Assembly: GCA_963556695.1 (NCBI GenBank)
Contig: CAUWAG010000014.1
Coordinates: forward strand, 62,001 to 126,000
Origin: Anthostomella pinea
Lineage: Eukaryota; Ascomycota; Sordariomycetes; Xylariales; Xylariaceae
DNA length: 64,000 bases
Direction of reading: 5' to 3'
Part shown: positions 1-9,982 of the stretch, in pieces
How the letters are laid out: each line of letters opens with the position of its first letter
Position numbering within the stretch: the first letter of the stretch is position 1
Translations under genes and position numbers: made by a program
Notes under the pieces: model-generated
What the model saw: the letters and a program-made list of their open reading frames with translations, nothing else
Database searches by the model: none
Told to the model about the DNA's origin: nothing

Positions 1-787
1 TCCACCCGAGACATCACAGAATATTGTTCTATAATTTCAAGAACTTGCCACAGCACACACTCCTGGAGTGACCGTCAAGTGGATTCTTGGACACAGAGAT
101 ATTGATGGTAACAAAGCTGCCAACATACTAGCAAAAAAGGGTGCCATGCTAGAAACAAACATAACAAATCTTTCTACAATCTCTTGGGTCAAGAGAGATC
201 TCAAAAGAAAGGGCAAGAAAGAGTTCAACCAATAATAAAAAGACCAATCAGAACCTAGATATCAAGAAGTATACTTATATATAATAACTAAAAGAGACCT
301 TATATCTTTTAAGAGGAGTACTTTACACAGATTTTTAGCAGCCAGATCTGGACATGGCGACTTTGCCAGATACTACGAACGCTTTGGGCATACAGACTCG
401 AATGATCATTACAGCTGTGGTGAGAAGAAAATACCACAATACGTTTTCTTTTGTAAGAGGCTGGGAAAAAACTGGCTGCTGCCCAGGTACTCGCCTAGGG
501 CAGCTTGTTTACAATACTTAGGGGAAAGGAGCACAGAATGGGCAAAATTTGTGGAGAAGAGCAAATTCTTTTCATTAATCTGCCCTCGATAAATAGCTGT
601 TCTTGAAGGACCAGATGGATGACCCAAGGTCATACCGCCGCAATAACGGGAATGGGCTCGTGAGCGGGACTGACTGTACTTATTTTCTTGATACCTCCAC
701 AACCCTGCGATGCAGAGGCTCTGGGAGGCGTGGTCTGCACTACTGAGGAGCTACCCCCCACGTTAAATACAAAACAAACACAACATT
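1..787 (+). mobile_element. Tad1-like LINE (copy A), 3' part: RNase H and 3' UTR
   Basis: This is the 3' end of a Tad1-type non-LTR retrotransposon that enters from outside the window. Read on the plus strand it encodes the C-terminal RNase H (HRDIDGNKAAN, then AKKGAM) and the conserved tail AARSGHGDFARYYERFGH, with a cysteine/histidine cluster near DHYSCGEKK. The frame ends at TAA 590-592. Two adjacent stops at about 232-237 replace the WW of the copy at 13.7-21 kb, which implies TGG to TAA changes and fits RIP. The 3' UTR (593 to about 770) contains the GGCTCTGGGAGGCGTGG block shared with the other copies and ends in an A/C-rich tail. It is an inactive relic. Confidence 0.9.
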
Positions 788-797
788 TTGGAGCTGG

Positions 798-873
798 ATG
801 GGACTGTACATATCTTCTAACACATCCACAACCATGTGATACACCGGCTCTGGGAGGCGTGGCTTGCAGTGCT
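798..873 (+). repeat. Diverged partial copy of the LINE/SINE 3' tail
   Basis: About 75 bp aligns with the 3' UTR of the LINE just upstream (GACTGTAC..., CATCCACAACC..., GGCTCTGGGAGGCGTGG, TGCAGTGCTG), with many more mismatches than the other copies show to each other. It could be an older LINE/SINE tail or a second subfamily. It lacks the final block and the simple-repeat tail. Confidence 0.65.
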
Positions 874-928
874 GTCCTAGAGAGAGAAACTGAGAAGTTC
901 GAGTCCATGGTGCATGCATTTTGAACGT

Positions 929-1200
929 TCAGAAAAGGTCAATAGTAGGTCCACACAGTAGCCTGTCAAGATCATCCATGTCTAACGCCAACGCAGTTTT
1001 TGGATCTGTCGCACGCAAACCAACTGTCACCCGCCCTTTTAGCCTAAGTGGGATCCGATTGTGACCAGGAAGCTGGTTATCGACTGGCCCGATTCCTGAA
1101 TCTCTCGCGATAGACTTGCCAAACCTTTCCTGCATGACTACATAATGGAGACCTCTTGTCAACTCATACTGCAGTTGCCGAATTATGAATTATTGCAAGC
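929..1200 (-). pseudogene. C-terminal exon-like fragment, function unknown
   Basis: The minus-strand frame opens after a CTGCAG-type splice acceptor near 1190 and ends at a stop at 929-931. It encodes a well-formed sequence with an amphipathic start (QLQYELTRGLHYVVMQERFG), then DSGIGPVDNQLPGHNRIPLR and a leucine/aspartate-rich end (LDMDDLDRLLCG). Composition and the clean stop look like a real C-terminal exon. No upstream exon could be joined with confidence; the membrane-protein frame at 1514-1837 on the same strand may belong to the same gene. I do not recognise the family. Confidence 0.3.
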
Positions 1201-1513
1201 ATACCAACAATCTACGCCTAACCCAACGCCACCGCCATCTAACACTGGTCGCGTCCAAACAAAATGTACAATTAATTGTTCTACGGGCTCGAAGGCTAAA
1301 ATGGCTAGTATATACATGATAAGTTGCGTAACTCAGAGACTTTCAACCATTCTCGATCGAATCGTAGAAATCCAGAATCTATTCGATTCATGTTCCAATG
1401 CAACAGCATGGGCAGGTGATGCCTGTGACACAGATTAAGGGAAGAGGAGAGAAAGGTCTCTGGCCGTGTTACCTGGTCCCCACTGCTAGTAACGTCTTTT
1501 GGATATCAGTCAT

Positions 1514-1837
1514 CTAGAGCATGCACCACAGGGCTCGACTTACTTGACGTATCATGCTCCAGAGAACTGCCGTTCCGAAGAACCAATCCGGCCAATATCC
1601 GCTCTTCAGACATGAGAGGATTGCAAAGGCAACCGTGAGCGACGTGCTCAGTGCCGCCGTTGAAGCTACAGCAACTGTGTATGAGCGCCTGTACAGGACC
1701 CTCACCGGGAATGGCGGCTGGTGAGATACTTGACTTAGTAGCCTGATGGTGGCAATCAAGCTCGGAATTGTAATCGGGCTCTCAATAGCAAGTACCGTGT
1801 AGATTGCCGAGATTTGAAGGATAGTAGGACTTTCCAT
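1514..1837 (-). CDS. Membrane protein fragment, function unknown
   Basis: A 107-residue frame with at least three hydrophobic segments: residues about 5-32, a stretch around AVASTAALSTSLTVAFAIL, and one near DWFFGTAVLWSMIRQVS. Residue patterns such as SHQPPFPVRVLYRRSYT between segments look like a loop of a polytopic membrane protein, not random translation. It begins at an ATG at 1837. It may be the 5' exon of the same gene as the fragment at 929-1200, but the 310 bp between them contain stops in all useful frames, so the locus may be decayed. Family not recognised. Confidence 0.3.
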   Translation of the reverse strand: MESPTILQISAIYTVLAIESPITIPSLIATIRLLSQVSHQPPFPVRVLYRRSYTVAVASTAALSTSLTVAFAILSCLKSGYWPDWFFGTAVLWSMIRQVSRALWCML

Positions 1838-2029
1838 AATGTGTCAACTTATAAAAAACTGGCGCCTCATTTCACAGTACAACAATGACAGCAAGGAGGT
1901 TAGGACCCTTGATAAGTACTTATAGATAGGCACGAGAAAACTGTAACATTACATCATTAGGGAGAATCGGGATCGGGTAAATCTGCCTCCGATAAATAGC
2001 TAAAGCATTGTGGGAGGCGCATTGTCGGC

Positions 2030-2191
2030 TTAATCCAGGTCCATTCTATCATGTTCAATCTGACTTCGAAGTGTGGTGACTTGTTCGCTGATGCTCGGAT
2101 CATTTTTCGCCTTGGACTGTTCTTCCAAGACAGCTAACCTGGCTTTAGCATCCTGTAGTTCGGCTGCTTTTGCAGCTGCTGTGCTCACCAT
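2030..2191 (-). CDS. Short coiled-coil frame downstream of the 2.3-3.4 kb gene
   Basis: A 53-residue frame starting at ATG 2191, preceded by a very basic stretch (KKTRAVDKGRRPRTRR). It is strongly helical and charged (AKAAELQDAKARLAVLEEQS, then EQVTTLRSQIEHDRMDLD). It could be an extra 3' exon of the gene at 2255-3377 or a separate small protein. I saw no convincing splice donor that would link the two. Confidence 0.25.
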   Translation of the reverse strand: MVSTAAAKAAELQDAKARLAVLEEQSKAKNDPSISEQVTTLRSQIEHDRMDLD

Positions 2192-2254
2192 GCGTCTAGT
2201 CCTCGGGCGCCTGCCTTTGTCTACCGCTCTAGTTTTCTTTACTCTATAGTGTGC

Positions 2255-3377
2255 CTAGTTATTTAATTGTTTGCGACCGACATCGATGTTGATGCCATCT
2301 TTCCAGCCTCGCCAGTAAGGACCAAGGTTTCTTGGGATCGAGCACTGCCGCGACAGGCACTGGATAGAAAATATAAGTATATGTCATTTTTATGCTGAGG
2401 TTTCTCTTACTTACTTTGTGTGCCGGCTGATTAGACATGGTGCCTCCATATCTTGCGTGATTACGGACTTCCTTTGCCAAGCAATCGACAAACATCTCAT
2501 TCTCCTGCTTGAGCTGTCGTGCCCGAATTGCGATTCTTTTCTGATATAGTCTGAGGCTGCCCAGTTGTCGGCTGGCAAATGACCCTGCCGCCCTCCTCTC
2601 GAAAAGAGTCAGCCTTTTGGTAGCGTGTGTGTTGGCCCCTTTGCACGCTATGCTTATCCGAGACTCTTGACTTGTTGGCGAATGCGTCCTTGTCCGATCT
2701 TGTCTAGCTTGGTGTGTTGCATAGTATGATTCTTGCCGGTCTCTTAGTTCACAGATACTGCGGGTTAAATTCCAACCATATTCTTCCAAGTTGCGTCCAA
2801 TTTTTATAAGCTCCACAAGTTCTCCATGACGTTGGCAATGTTGTCGTGTCTGGCTTGCCAGATTTGTCATTAGAGAGACCTCGTTCCTCATCCGCTCTGC
2901 TAACGAACACAGCCCATGCGCAACCCCTAGGCAGTAGCTGCACCTGTCGGAAGCTCGACAGCTCCTGGCTGCCAAAGCCAGCGTTATATTATAGGTGATT
3001 TCAAACGCTACCGCCGCGTTGGTGGTGGCTTCGGCTGTGCCGTGGAACTTCCATTCCAAGCAGGACGGAGTCGATGCCATGAAGCTGACGCAGCCGAAAA
3101 GGTGTGACATCGTTTTCGCAAGACAGCCGGTGAAGGCCATGTTCACGGCCTTGGTGGACGTGTCCGCCGTAATAGAGACAACGCTCTCCTGTGTACCAGG
3201 TGACTTATTTGTGAGACCAGGAGGAGACACTGGCAACTTATGCCTTTCGACCAACTTACAGCACGTTTGAAGTGCCATCTGGGCTTCTTGGATAGATACA
3301 GAAGGATAACAGGATTTTTCAACACATTTCAGGATAAGTCTAATTGTACGTATGTCCAGGTTTGTTTGACTCGACAT
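2255..3377 (-). CDS. Orphan two-exon protein with coiled-coil character
   Basis: The predicted coding sequence has exon 1 at 3377-2415 and exon 2 at 2359-2255, separated by a 55-nt intron with GTAAGT donor and TTTTCTATCCAG acceptor. The join gives about 355 residues ending in GRKQLNN. The ATG at 3377 is chosen because the frame further upstream runs into a LINE fragment (3401-3660). The protein is rich in cysteine and charged residues, with helical stretches such as CSLAERMRNEVSLMTNLASQ and LYQKRIAIRARQLKQENEMF. No domain is recognised. The LINE insertion 24 bp upstream of the start has probably replaced its promoter or cut off an older 5' exon. Confidence 0.5.
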
Positions 3378-3400
3378 TCCATGAATTTTTACCGGCGTTG

Positions 3401-3660
3401 GAATGGGCAAAATTCGTGGAGAAGAGCAAGTTCTTTTCAACAATCTGCCCCCGATAGATAGCTTTTTCTGAAGGACCAGATGGATGACCCCAAGGTCATA
3501 CCGCCGCAACAACGGGGATGGGCCCGTGAGCGGGACTGACTGTACTTATTATCTTGAGACCTCCACAACCCTGCGATACAGAGGCTCTGGGAGGCGTGGT
3601 TTGCACTACTGAGGAGCTACCCCCCACGTTAAATACAATCAATCAATCAATCAATCAATC
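3401..3660 (+). mobile_element. 5'-truncated Tad1-like LINE (copy B)
   Basis: A 260-bp fragment that begins inside the last codons of the LINE ORF2 (GAATGGGCAAAATTCGTGG, matching copy A at 532-551). It continues through the complete 3' UTR and ends in a (CAAT)n tail of about six units. 5' truncation plus a simple-sequence tail is the signature of target-primed reverse transcription. Flanks at about 3384-3400 (ATTTTTACCGGCGTTG) and 3660-3677 (ATTTTACGGGCGCTGTTG) look like a diverged target-site duplication. Confidence 0.88.
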
Positions 3661-4678
3661 ATTTTACGGGCGCTGTTGCGAGATGAGTCACCCGCGCACG
3701 CTGCTTTGGTGGTATATGGGCGGGCGGCATCTTCGAAGTTGCGAATGCTGTATTGGAAGAAGTGTTCGGGATTTCTCTCGAATTCCTTCTCTCTAGAAGT
3801 CTTCAAGGCTTGAGCTACCGCTAATGGTCGAAAACAGATAAATAATGTAGCCAAAGATGGCTGTTGGTCACATGGCCCCAGCCTTATTTTGTGCTTCTAT
3901 CCTATTCGCGGGAAACTGCCGAGTCCGCCTATTTGCCTCCACCTCGCGCAATGATTGTCGAAAGAGCCATCTTTGGCCACGGGTCTTTCTCAGATAGGCT
4001 CTCGCAGTAGATGACAAATGTCTTTCTGGATGCCTCTGAGGGCTGATTTCGGCCATGCTTGAGATGCAGTGCTGTCTCGTACCCCTATGTCTACAGACGG
4101 TTGAACTGGCCGCGTCCATACCTGGATCTCGAGTATCGCGTTTGCAACCTCCAAGTCGCTATAACCACATGCGGCTGCTTCGTTCACTTTGTGTCAGGAG
4201 CTTGTTCCTGCTGTTGGCCCCGTAACGGATGCTGGTGTTTTGGTGGCTCGCTGGGAAGATAATTCTGTCACCGGGAATCGCCATATACGACTTTCAATAA
4301 GAACACTCAAAGATCGCCGGAACCCCAAGAAATACACAAAATGTCTACCCTCACCATGACTTCTTCTCACCATCACCATCTTGTCGTCCACAAGGCGACC
4401 AATCATCAACACGAAGACGAAGCCGACTAGGTCGCTGTGGATGGAGGGTTATGGCGACAAGATGGTTGGCATCAGCCAGATGTTGAAATAGAAGAGGACC
4501 AATTCTCCGAAGTCATCAAGGCAGGTACCAAATACATGTATAATAATAGGCCCTGTGGGCTCGATGTAAACTTAAACACCGTCATTAAACCATCAGCCTT
4601 GCAAATGTCACTCATATGCCGCTCGTCAGTATTATCTAAGCTCTTCAGATAAGCGCGGTGATCTCAGGTTTAGTGTTT
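3661..4678. other. Intergenic stretch with weak reading frames only
   Basis: Minus-strand frames of 60-83 codons at 3651-3854, 3868-4119 and 3990-4187 overlap one another and could be remnants of one decayed gene, but no family is recognised and no intron chain could be built. 4194-4678 shows nothing I can support. Confidence 0.4.
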
Positions 4679-5017
4679 TCAGGGAAGTCCGTCTCGGTAA
4701 TTGTCGCGGGCCCTACGGCATTTCGACCAGATTCTGCACCCTGGATGCTCACTTGGGGATGATCGTAGCGAGTCCGGTTTATCTAGCGGGCTGTCGTCGG
4801 TTCTGACGTTGAGCGATACTGTGTTGCTGACAGACACAGGGGTCATGAGCTGCACTCCATTCTCCGGCTGAAGGAGATACTCCATTACCAGCGCATTAGT
4901 ATGCTTTTGCTCATGCAGCTCGAGGTATGCCACATCTAGGGGGAGCAAATGGCGCGAGTCCACTGTACCGGAGAAGCCAGTGGTCAGTCGCTCTCGCACC
5001 TTGCCGATGTCCCGCAA
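4679..5017 (-). CDS. Hypothetical protein fragment
   Basis: A 112-residue minus-strand frame beginning at ATG 5017 and ending just after DNYRDGLP. It contains a plausible helical segment (DVAYLELHEQKHTNALVMEY) and a Ser/Thr/Asp-rich second half. It lies downstream of, and on the same strand as, the pseudogene at 5170-6787. A short duplicated segment (5050-5110 against 5225-5285) connects the two, so it may be part of the same decayed locus. Family unknown. Confidence 0.3.
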   Translation of the reverse strand: MRDIGKVRERLTTGFSGTVDSRHLLPLDVAYLELHEQKHTNALVMEYLLQPENGVQLMTPVSVSNTVSLNVRTDDSPLDKPDSLRSSPSEHPGCRIWSKCRRARDNYRDGLP

Positions 5018-5049
5018 ACCCCCAAGTCCCGCGACCGGTTCCGCGCTCT

Positions 5050-5285
5050 TTCCCTTTCATCCTGATCCCATGCCCGAAGGTCGTCCGTAGGCTGCGCTCG
5101 CACCTCAAGCCCCGTGGGACGCTGCGCCGCAAGTGACGAAGACGCCGGCGCGAGTGAAGGCGGAAGCCCTTACTCGTCTTCTAAGCCCACCGATCCGTCC
5201 CCTAGCCCCATTGTCCTTTTGTTCGCCCTCTCCCTTTCCCGCTCATCCTCTTCCCATGCCCGATGGTCGTCCGTGACCCTAGAGC
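5050..5285 (-). repeat. Short direct duplication within a decayed locus
   Basis: Segments at about 5050-5110 and 5225-5285 are recognisably similar: both encode, on the minus strand, TDD(H/L)RAW(E/D)(E/Q)DERER followed by a basic run. This indicates a roughly 175-bp offset duplication of a charged, repeat-like C-terminal region. Confidence 0.55.
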
Positions 5286-6787
5286 GCTTCTTCGGGTTCG
5301 GGCCCGTGTAGCGCATGCTGGCGTAATGCTTCCGGGATATACGCCGGAACTTGCTGCATTGCAGCGTGACCGGGACGTCAGCGCTGAGGCTATCGTGGAG
5401 GTCGCGAAGCGTAAGGTTGACATGAGCGTCGGTGGCAGTGGCGGTGGAGATGACAGGATGGATTTACACGTCGCGCATGAAGTGGTCAACAGGGCCAAGA
5501 GAGCCGTGCTGTGTCACGTCGTGTCGGAGGGCGTTAAGAGTGATTTGGGGAAGTGTAGGTGTCGTCGGCTGGTCCTTGGGCCAGACGTATTTAGCGTTGA
5601 CGAGGAGGACGGCCCGGACTAGGCCATTGCCGTGGCGTATGTACTCTGACAGCGATGGGTTAATACCTGTAATCAGCAGCATGATGAAAGGAATATGTAC
5701 GTGTGAATAAGCAAGGAGGGCGTCGGAGAACTTCAAGACTGCTTATTTGAGGGTGCTTATTCCAGACGGATCGCTTGCCTATTGCCATCCTGGGAGCCAT
5801 GTTGACGGAGACTGATGGCTTGACTGTAGATGGGAACTGGTGAACGATACGGAGACTTACTTGCAGCTTGATCGAGCGGTGTATGATGCGACCAGCCGAC
5901 CTCGACGATCAGGCCCGGGTACAGGTCTCTGACCTCCTCAGCTTCTCCTTGCGCACTGCCACTCCCACTGTCCGGTCCAGACCCATCATCACTCCCCGTA
6001 GATGTACTGCCCTCCTCACTACTGGCATCCTCGTCCTCCCACCACACGTTGCATCTGGCTCAAACTGAGTGCTTCGGGTGAGCGTCAACTTGTACCCGCC
6101 AGTCCTGCACACACCGCTGAGCAAGGCTCGTTGGAATTGCTTTATTATGTGTTCGCTAATGTCGTTCGTCGTATCGAAGTGGATCTCGGTAGGCATGCGG
6201 AGGACGAGGGACGACCCATCGAAGTCCCAGCGGACGCGCTCGAGAAACCAGCCGCCGAAGCCGTCGGAGCGCAGTCGCCGGGGCCACGAGTAGGGGAGGT
6301 GAGCGTCTTCGGGGGATAAAAAGGACGACGGGCTGCCGATACAGGCTTCGATGGTTCGGAGCAGACAGTCGAAGTCGGTCGTGGAGAATGAGATCGGGGC
6401 GGGCTGTTCGGGGTGCTCAACGTATACCTCGTAGAGCTTCTCCAAGGCCGTCAGGACGGTGGGAGGAATAGTTGGCGGATTACCGATAGGAACTCCGAGG
6501 ACTACCTTCCTGGCGGTTCGCGGGCCCTGGACTTTGGGCGCGTCCTTGCTGTGCTGCTGCTCGTGGTGGCTGGACCTTGACGAGGCCCTGTCGCTAGCCG
6601 AGTCTGCAAGGTCGCCACCAGCAGAAGCAGAGGTAACAGAGGAGGAGAACGACTCGTCGATTGGAATTGCGTGGAATGCGCGATGCTTGAGACCTGTCGC
6701 TGGACGGGGCGCCGAGCGAGATGGCCGTGCTGTTGCGGTGGTCGAGGTGGTGAAGAGAGATGGGTGGATGCGGAACTGGGAATGCAT
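5170..6787 (-). pseudogene. Decayed fungal PD-(D/E)XK-nuclease-like protein gene
   Basis: Exon 1 runs from ATG 6787 to 5861 and exon 2 from 5666 (intron GTAAGTCTCC...GATTACAG). The N-terminal half is low-complexity; the middle holds HLPYSWPRRLRSDGFGGWFL and VRWDFDGSSLVLRMPTEIHF. The C-terminal part, YPGLIVEVGWSHH ... LSEYIRHGNGLVRAVLLVNA, resembles a group of fungal proteins with a restriction-endonuclease-like E-x-V-x-S core, a resemblance from memory only. There are two disruptions. A one-base shift is needed near 6047 to pass from FEPDA into the WWEDEDASSEEGS frame. An in-frame TAA at 5464-5466 (probably from CAA) precedes a still open, sensible frame (IHPVISTATATDAHVNLTLR) to 5170. Confidence 0.55.
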
Positions 6788-7689
6788 CTAGAGACTGGAA
6801 GGGGAGACAGGACAGAATCTGGGGTCGACCCCACCATCAGAGGCAGAAACGCGCTGTCACATGACCTGCAGAAACCCATTCAAGCGACATGCACTTTGCG
6901 GATATCTTTAAAAGTAGTACTATCCAAGTGTAGAGGCAAGAATAGGGGTCAATGCCGGAGGAGCAAACCACGAGCACGACGTGGAATCAAAATGCGTACA
7001 ATCTAAAACACTACGTTTTGCATCGTGTCTATTCTACTCCTAAACTTTAGGTCCATCTTGGACCGGACGAATTGCCATGCAGCAAGTCAAGGCGATTGGA
7101 AAGCTCGCCGAACGTGGAGTTTCCTGATAATAGCAGGCAATGAATTAATGGTTCATTCCGGATTAGCACAAGGACGACTCACATTCTTCGTCTGAAAATG
7201 AGGGTTACGATATGATTGCAGATGATGATGCATGGCTGATGCGCGGCTGATGTGTGGGTGATGCAGCATTCTCAACCAGCTGTCAAGGCTGAGACGAACG
7301 AAGATTGGCCGGTGAGTAGATCGACACTGATATTGCTATCATATGCACTAGTGGTATAGTACAAGACGAGAGACGAAGAGAAAAAGAGAAAACAAACAAA
7401 GAGAGGTTTCACAAGCCAATTAGGTACCCGCTACCGTCGGATACTGTTGGGGTATGGGGCATTGCGTAGAGTCCTGGGCTCGTTCTGCTGAGAGGTGTGA
7501 GCATGGTCGGTCCCGGGCCTGAAGGGAGCTGCGAAGAAGGCGATGCGGACTAGAGTATTGTCTGTTAGCCTCGTCGTACCACACGTTATGATACTACATC
7601 CAAGACGAGACATGAGCTGCAAGATTGGAAAATCACTCGATCGCAAGGTGCGAGAAAGAGAAAGAAAAGATGGCCAGGACGGGGACTTT
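6788..7689. other. Intergenic stretch, nothing recognised
   Basis: About 900 bp separate two same-strand pseudogenes. Purine-rich stretches occur near 7370-7400. No convincing gene, RNA or repeat was seen. Confidence 0.5.
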
Positions 7690-8515
7690 CACGTAATTCG
7701 GATATAATCTTCTTGAGCGCCCCAGCCAGTATTTTCTAAGGAAACACCTTGACGTGCTTCTTGATATTGCGCGGCTTCGGATCCGGAAATGCCATGATGA
7801 TCTTGAAGAACTCTTCGCTGTCTGCCTTAGCCTTGCTCACCGTCAGGGGCCGGAATTCCTCCAGGTTGCGCCGTATCCGGTTCTTCTTTTCTACCGTGAA
7901 CCTCGCGGGAGACGCCACGAGCTGCTCTAACAGCGAGATGGTGTCGACACTGGTCACATAACACTCGTTCTTCTCTGCCCAGTATATGCAGCTGATGCAG
8001 ATGCTGTTCGGTGGCCTTTCACTGATGGTGACAGGTTTGAAACTTGTTGACAGTATTAAGCCCTGCTGCTACTTGTTGAACATGACTATGCCCCTTCAGT
8101 TCTCCCACTCCTCCTGTGTCCAGTTGCTTGCTATCGCCTCCAGGTCGCTGTCGATCTTGAGGTTCGCCTTGGCCGAGTGCATGGCATACGGGTTCATCTG
8201 CGCGGGACTGAAAGATCCGGACGTCTGTATCGTGCTGGTCCGGATCAGCTGCGGTGCGCTCGACGTTGGCATGGGCAGAGTCGTGATGCTCGGGTGAGTT
8301 ACCATCGCGTGATGAATGGCAGTGGGACTATGAGGCGTTATGGACGATCTGTAGGGACTCCATGTCGGAGCTTCAAGCAGTGGTGGTTGCGGGTAGTCGG
8401 CCGCGTACGACGAGCGGTGGCAGGGGCCGATCATGCTATTGTTTTTGTTATAACCTGTTTCATAACTTGAAGTGACAGCCGGATAGGCCGCCGGAGGGTA
8501 GCCGTAGCTAATGGT
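7690..8515 (-). pseudogene. MedA/Acr1-type (DUF7082) developmental regulator, C-terminal pseudogene
   Basis: The minus strand reads through a Pro/Ser/Tyr-rich region (SYGYPPAAYPAVTSSYETGY) into the highly conserved domain of the medusa-like conidiation regulators. Recognisable blocks are LEAIASNWTQEEWEN, MFNK, TSFKPVTISERPPNSICISC, VTSVDTISLLEQLVASPARF, NRIRRNLEEFRPLTVSKAKA, EEFFKIIMAFPDPKPRNI and KVFP. The frame is broken by three stops: after EWEN (TGA), after MFNK (TAG) and at VFP-stop-KIL (TAG, where the family is expected to have Trp). The stop pattern fits C:G to T:A decay. It looks like an inactive extra copy; a working copy would lie elsewhere. The gene-family name is from memory of the domain. 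Confidence 0.75.
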
Positions 8516-8877
8516 AGCAGCGTCGTGAGCTGGTCGGGCTCTGGTCTGGGTGGGCTCGGTCTTTGCTCAGGTTTTTTTGACTCCTTACGCGTGACAACCT
8601 CATGCGGACTCTCTGCCGCATTATCTTGCTCTGCTTAATATTGATACTGAGACCTCGATGAATCAAATGCTGGAGATCGCGGGGTAGTCAGTTGCAATTC
8701 GACCAAGTGGCGACCAATACCACCCAATCCGATCATAATTCCGATTTCGAAATAGTGGCGTTGAGAAGAATATCAACTGGGAAAAAAACACTCACCATGC
8801 ATCTGGGGCAGTTGCGGCTTTGGGTATGCCGACATAGACAGGAGACCAGGTGGGAAATATCCCCACGAAGGTCTCCG
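8516..8877. other. Region upstream of the MedA-like pseudogene, no clear gene
   Basis: The minus-strand frame of the pseudogene can be followed weakly to about 8560 (PTQTRARPAHDAATI) and is then lost. 8600-8877 shows nothing recognisable before the solo LTR. Confidence 0.4.
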
Positions 8878-9037
8878 TGTGACAATCAGGCCTGCAGCTG
8901 CGCTGGTCAGGGCTGATGGGATGAAATATCTAGATTCAACGATATCTAAGGAAGAAGAGACAAGGTAAGAAAAAGAAAGGGAAAGATAGGGTATATATGT
9001 ACAAAGATATGTGGAGGTATTACGTAATACCGTAACA
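8878..9037. mobile_element. Solo LTR 1, with 5-bp TSD
   Basis: A 160-bp element starting TGTGACAATC and ending CCGTAACA (5'-TG...CA-3' with short imperfect inverted ends). It is flanked on both sides by the direct repeat CTCCG (8873-8877 and 9038-9042). It shares CAGGCCTGCAG, GATTCAACGAT and GTGGAGGTA blocks with the LTR at 13,362-13,530. There is no internal domain, so it is a solo LTR left by recombination. Orientation cannot be fixed. Confidence 0.9.
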
Positions 9038-9042
9038 CTCCG

Positions 9043-9982
9043 CCGTTCGCTCTCGCCGCAGCCTCTTCTACGTATCAGAGGGTCACCGTCTCCGGTGAGT
9101 CAAGCGCGTCAGCGTCGACGATGATGCGCCTCTGAGGATAGTAATGAGGCTGTCATCCCTCGTCAATAGGCTTTCTGAAAAGGTAGTCGAGATTATATGG
9201 AATATTCGCAGCTGTGTCAGCCTGAAGAATTATTTTCAGGAAATATATAAGCCTCATTGTGGCAAGGCCAATCCTTTACGCCCGAGGTCTTCACATTTTG
9301 GCAACATAGAATCTGACGATCTGGATGACTCGCAAACAGACCACAGGCCAGGGTAGGCTTTATACCAATAAGCTACCATTATTAACAAAATCATTCTTAG
9401 GGGCCATCACCTTCTCTTACATGCTTTGGTTCTTGCAGGCGAACCGTAAGGAAACTCAAATTATGACTAAGAATGATTGGCCATCAATATGACAGGGTGT
9501 TTCCCATGTATGTGTATTACGCCACGTCACTGCCCCCTGACCTATCCTTCATAGCCTCTCTAGAGCATCGATAACGTGCCATCGGACGAGGCATCGATGG
9601 CCGCTTTGGAAATCTGCGAGGGCGCTTTCAGGATGACTCATGGACATTCAGGAAACCCGCAGAGACTGCCGACCTATGGATGCAGGCGGCTGAGAATGAC
9701 TGGTCATGAGTGCCTATGAATCCAGAAGTCCAAGTAGGAACACGACGGAGACGCATGCATCTTCCAGCTGTCACACATGCCGCTGCTTCTCCACACTCCA
9801 CAATTGGGGTTCTTCTGTCCTGCCTAACAATATCCACAAGCTAGTATCGAAACAAGTCACCAGCACTGCCTCGGCGGCCGACACGACCAGGCTAGACGAT
9901 CAGCTATCCGGCTGAAGTCAAGGTCAAGAGACGTCACCCTGTGTGAGAGCCGAAGACTGAGGAGATCCTCTCCGGCGGCGAG
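9043..9982. other. Intergenic or decayed 5' region of the SGNH gene
   Basis: 9043-9700 has no recognisable gene. Between about 9750 and 9982 short plus-strand pieces (TTRLDDQLSG, EILSGGEMSQIDAF) look like the region that precedes the GGND block in SGNH hydrolases, but they lie in different frames separated by stops. Confidence 0.4.

Noticed and set aside
3640..3660. (CAAT)n as an independent microsatellite
   Set aside because: It is the terminal tail of LINE copy B.
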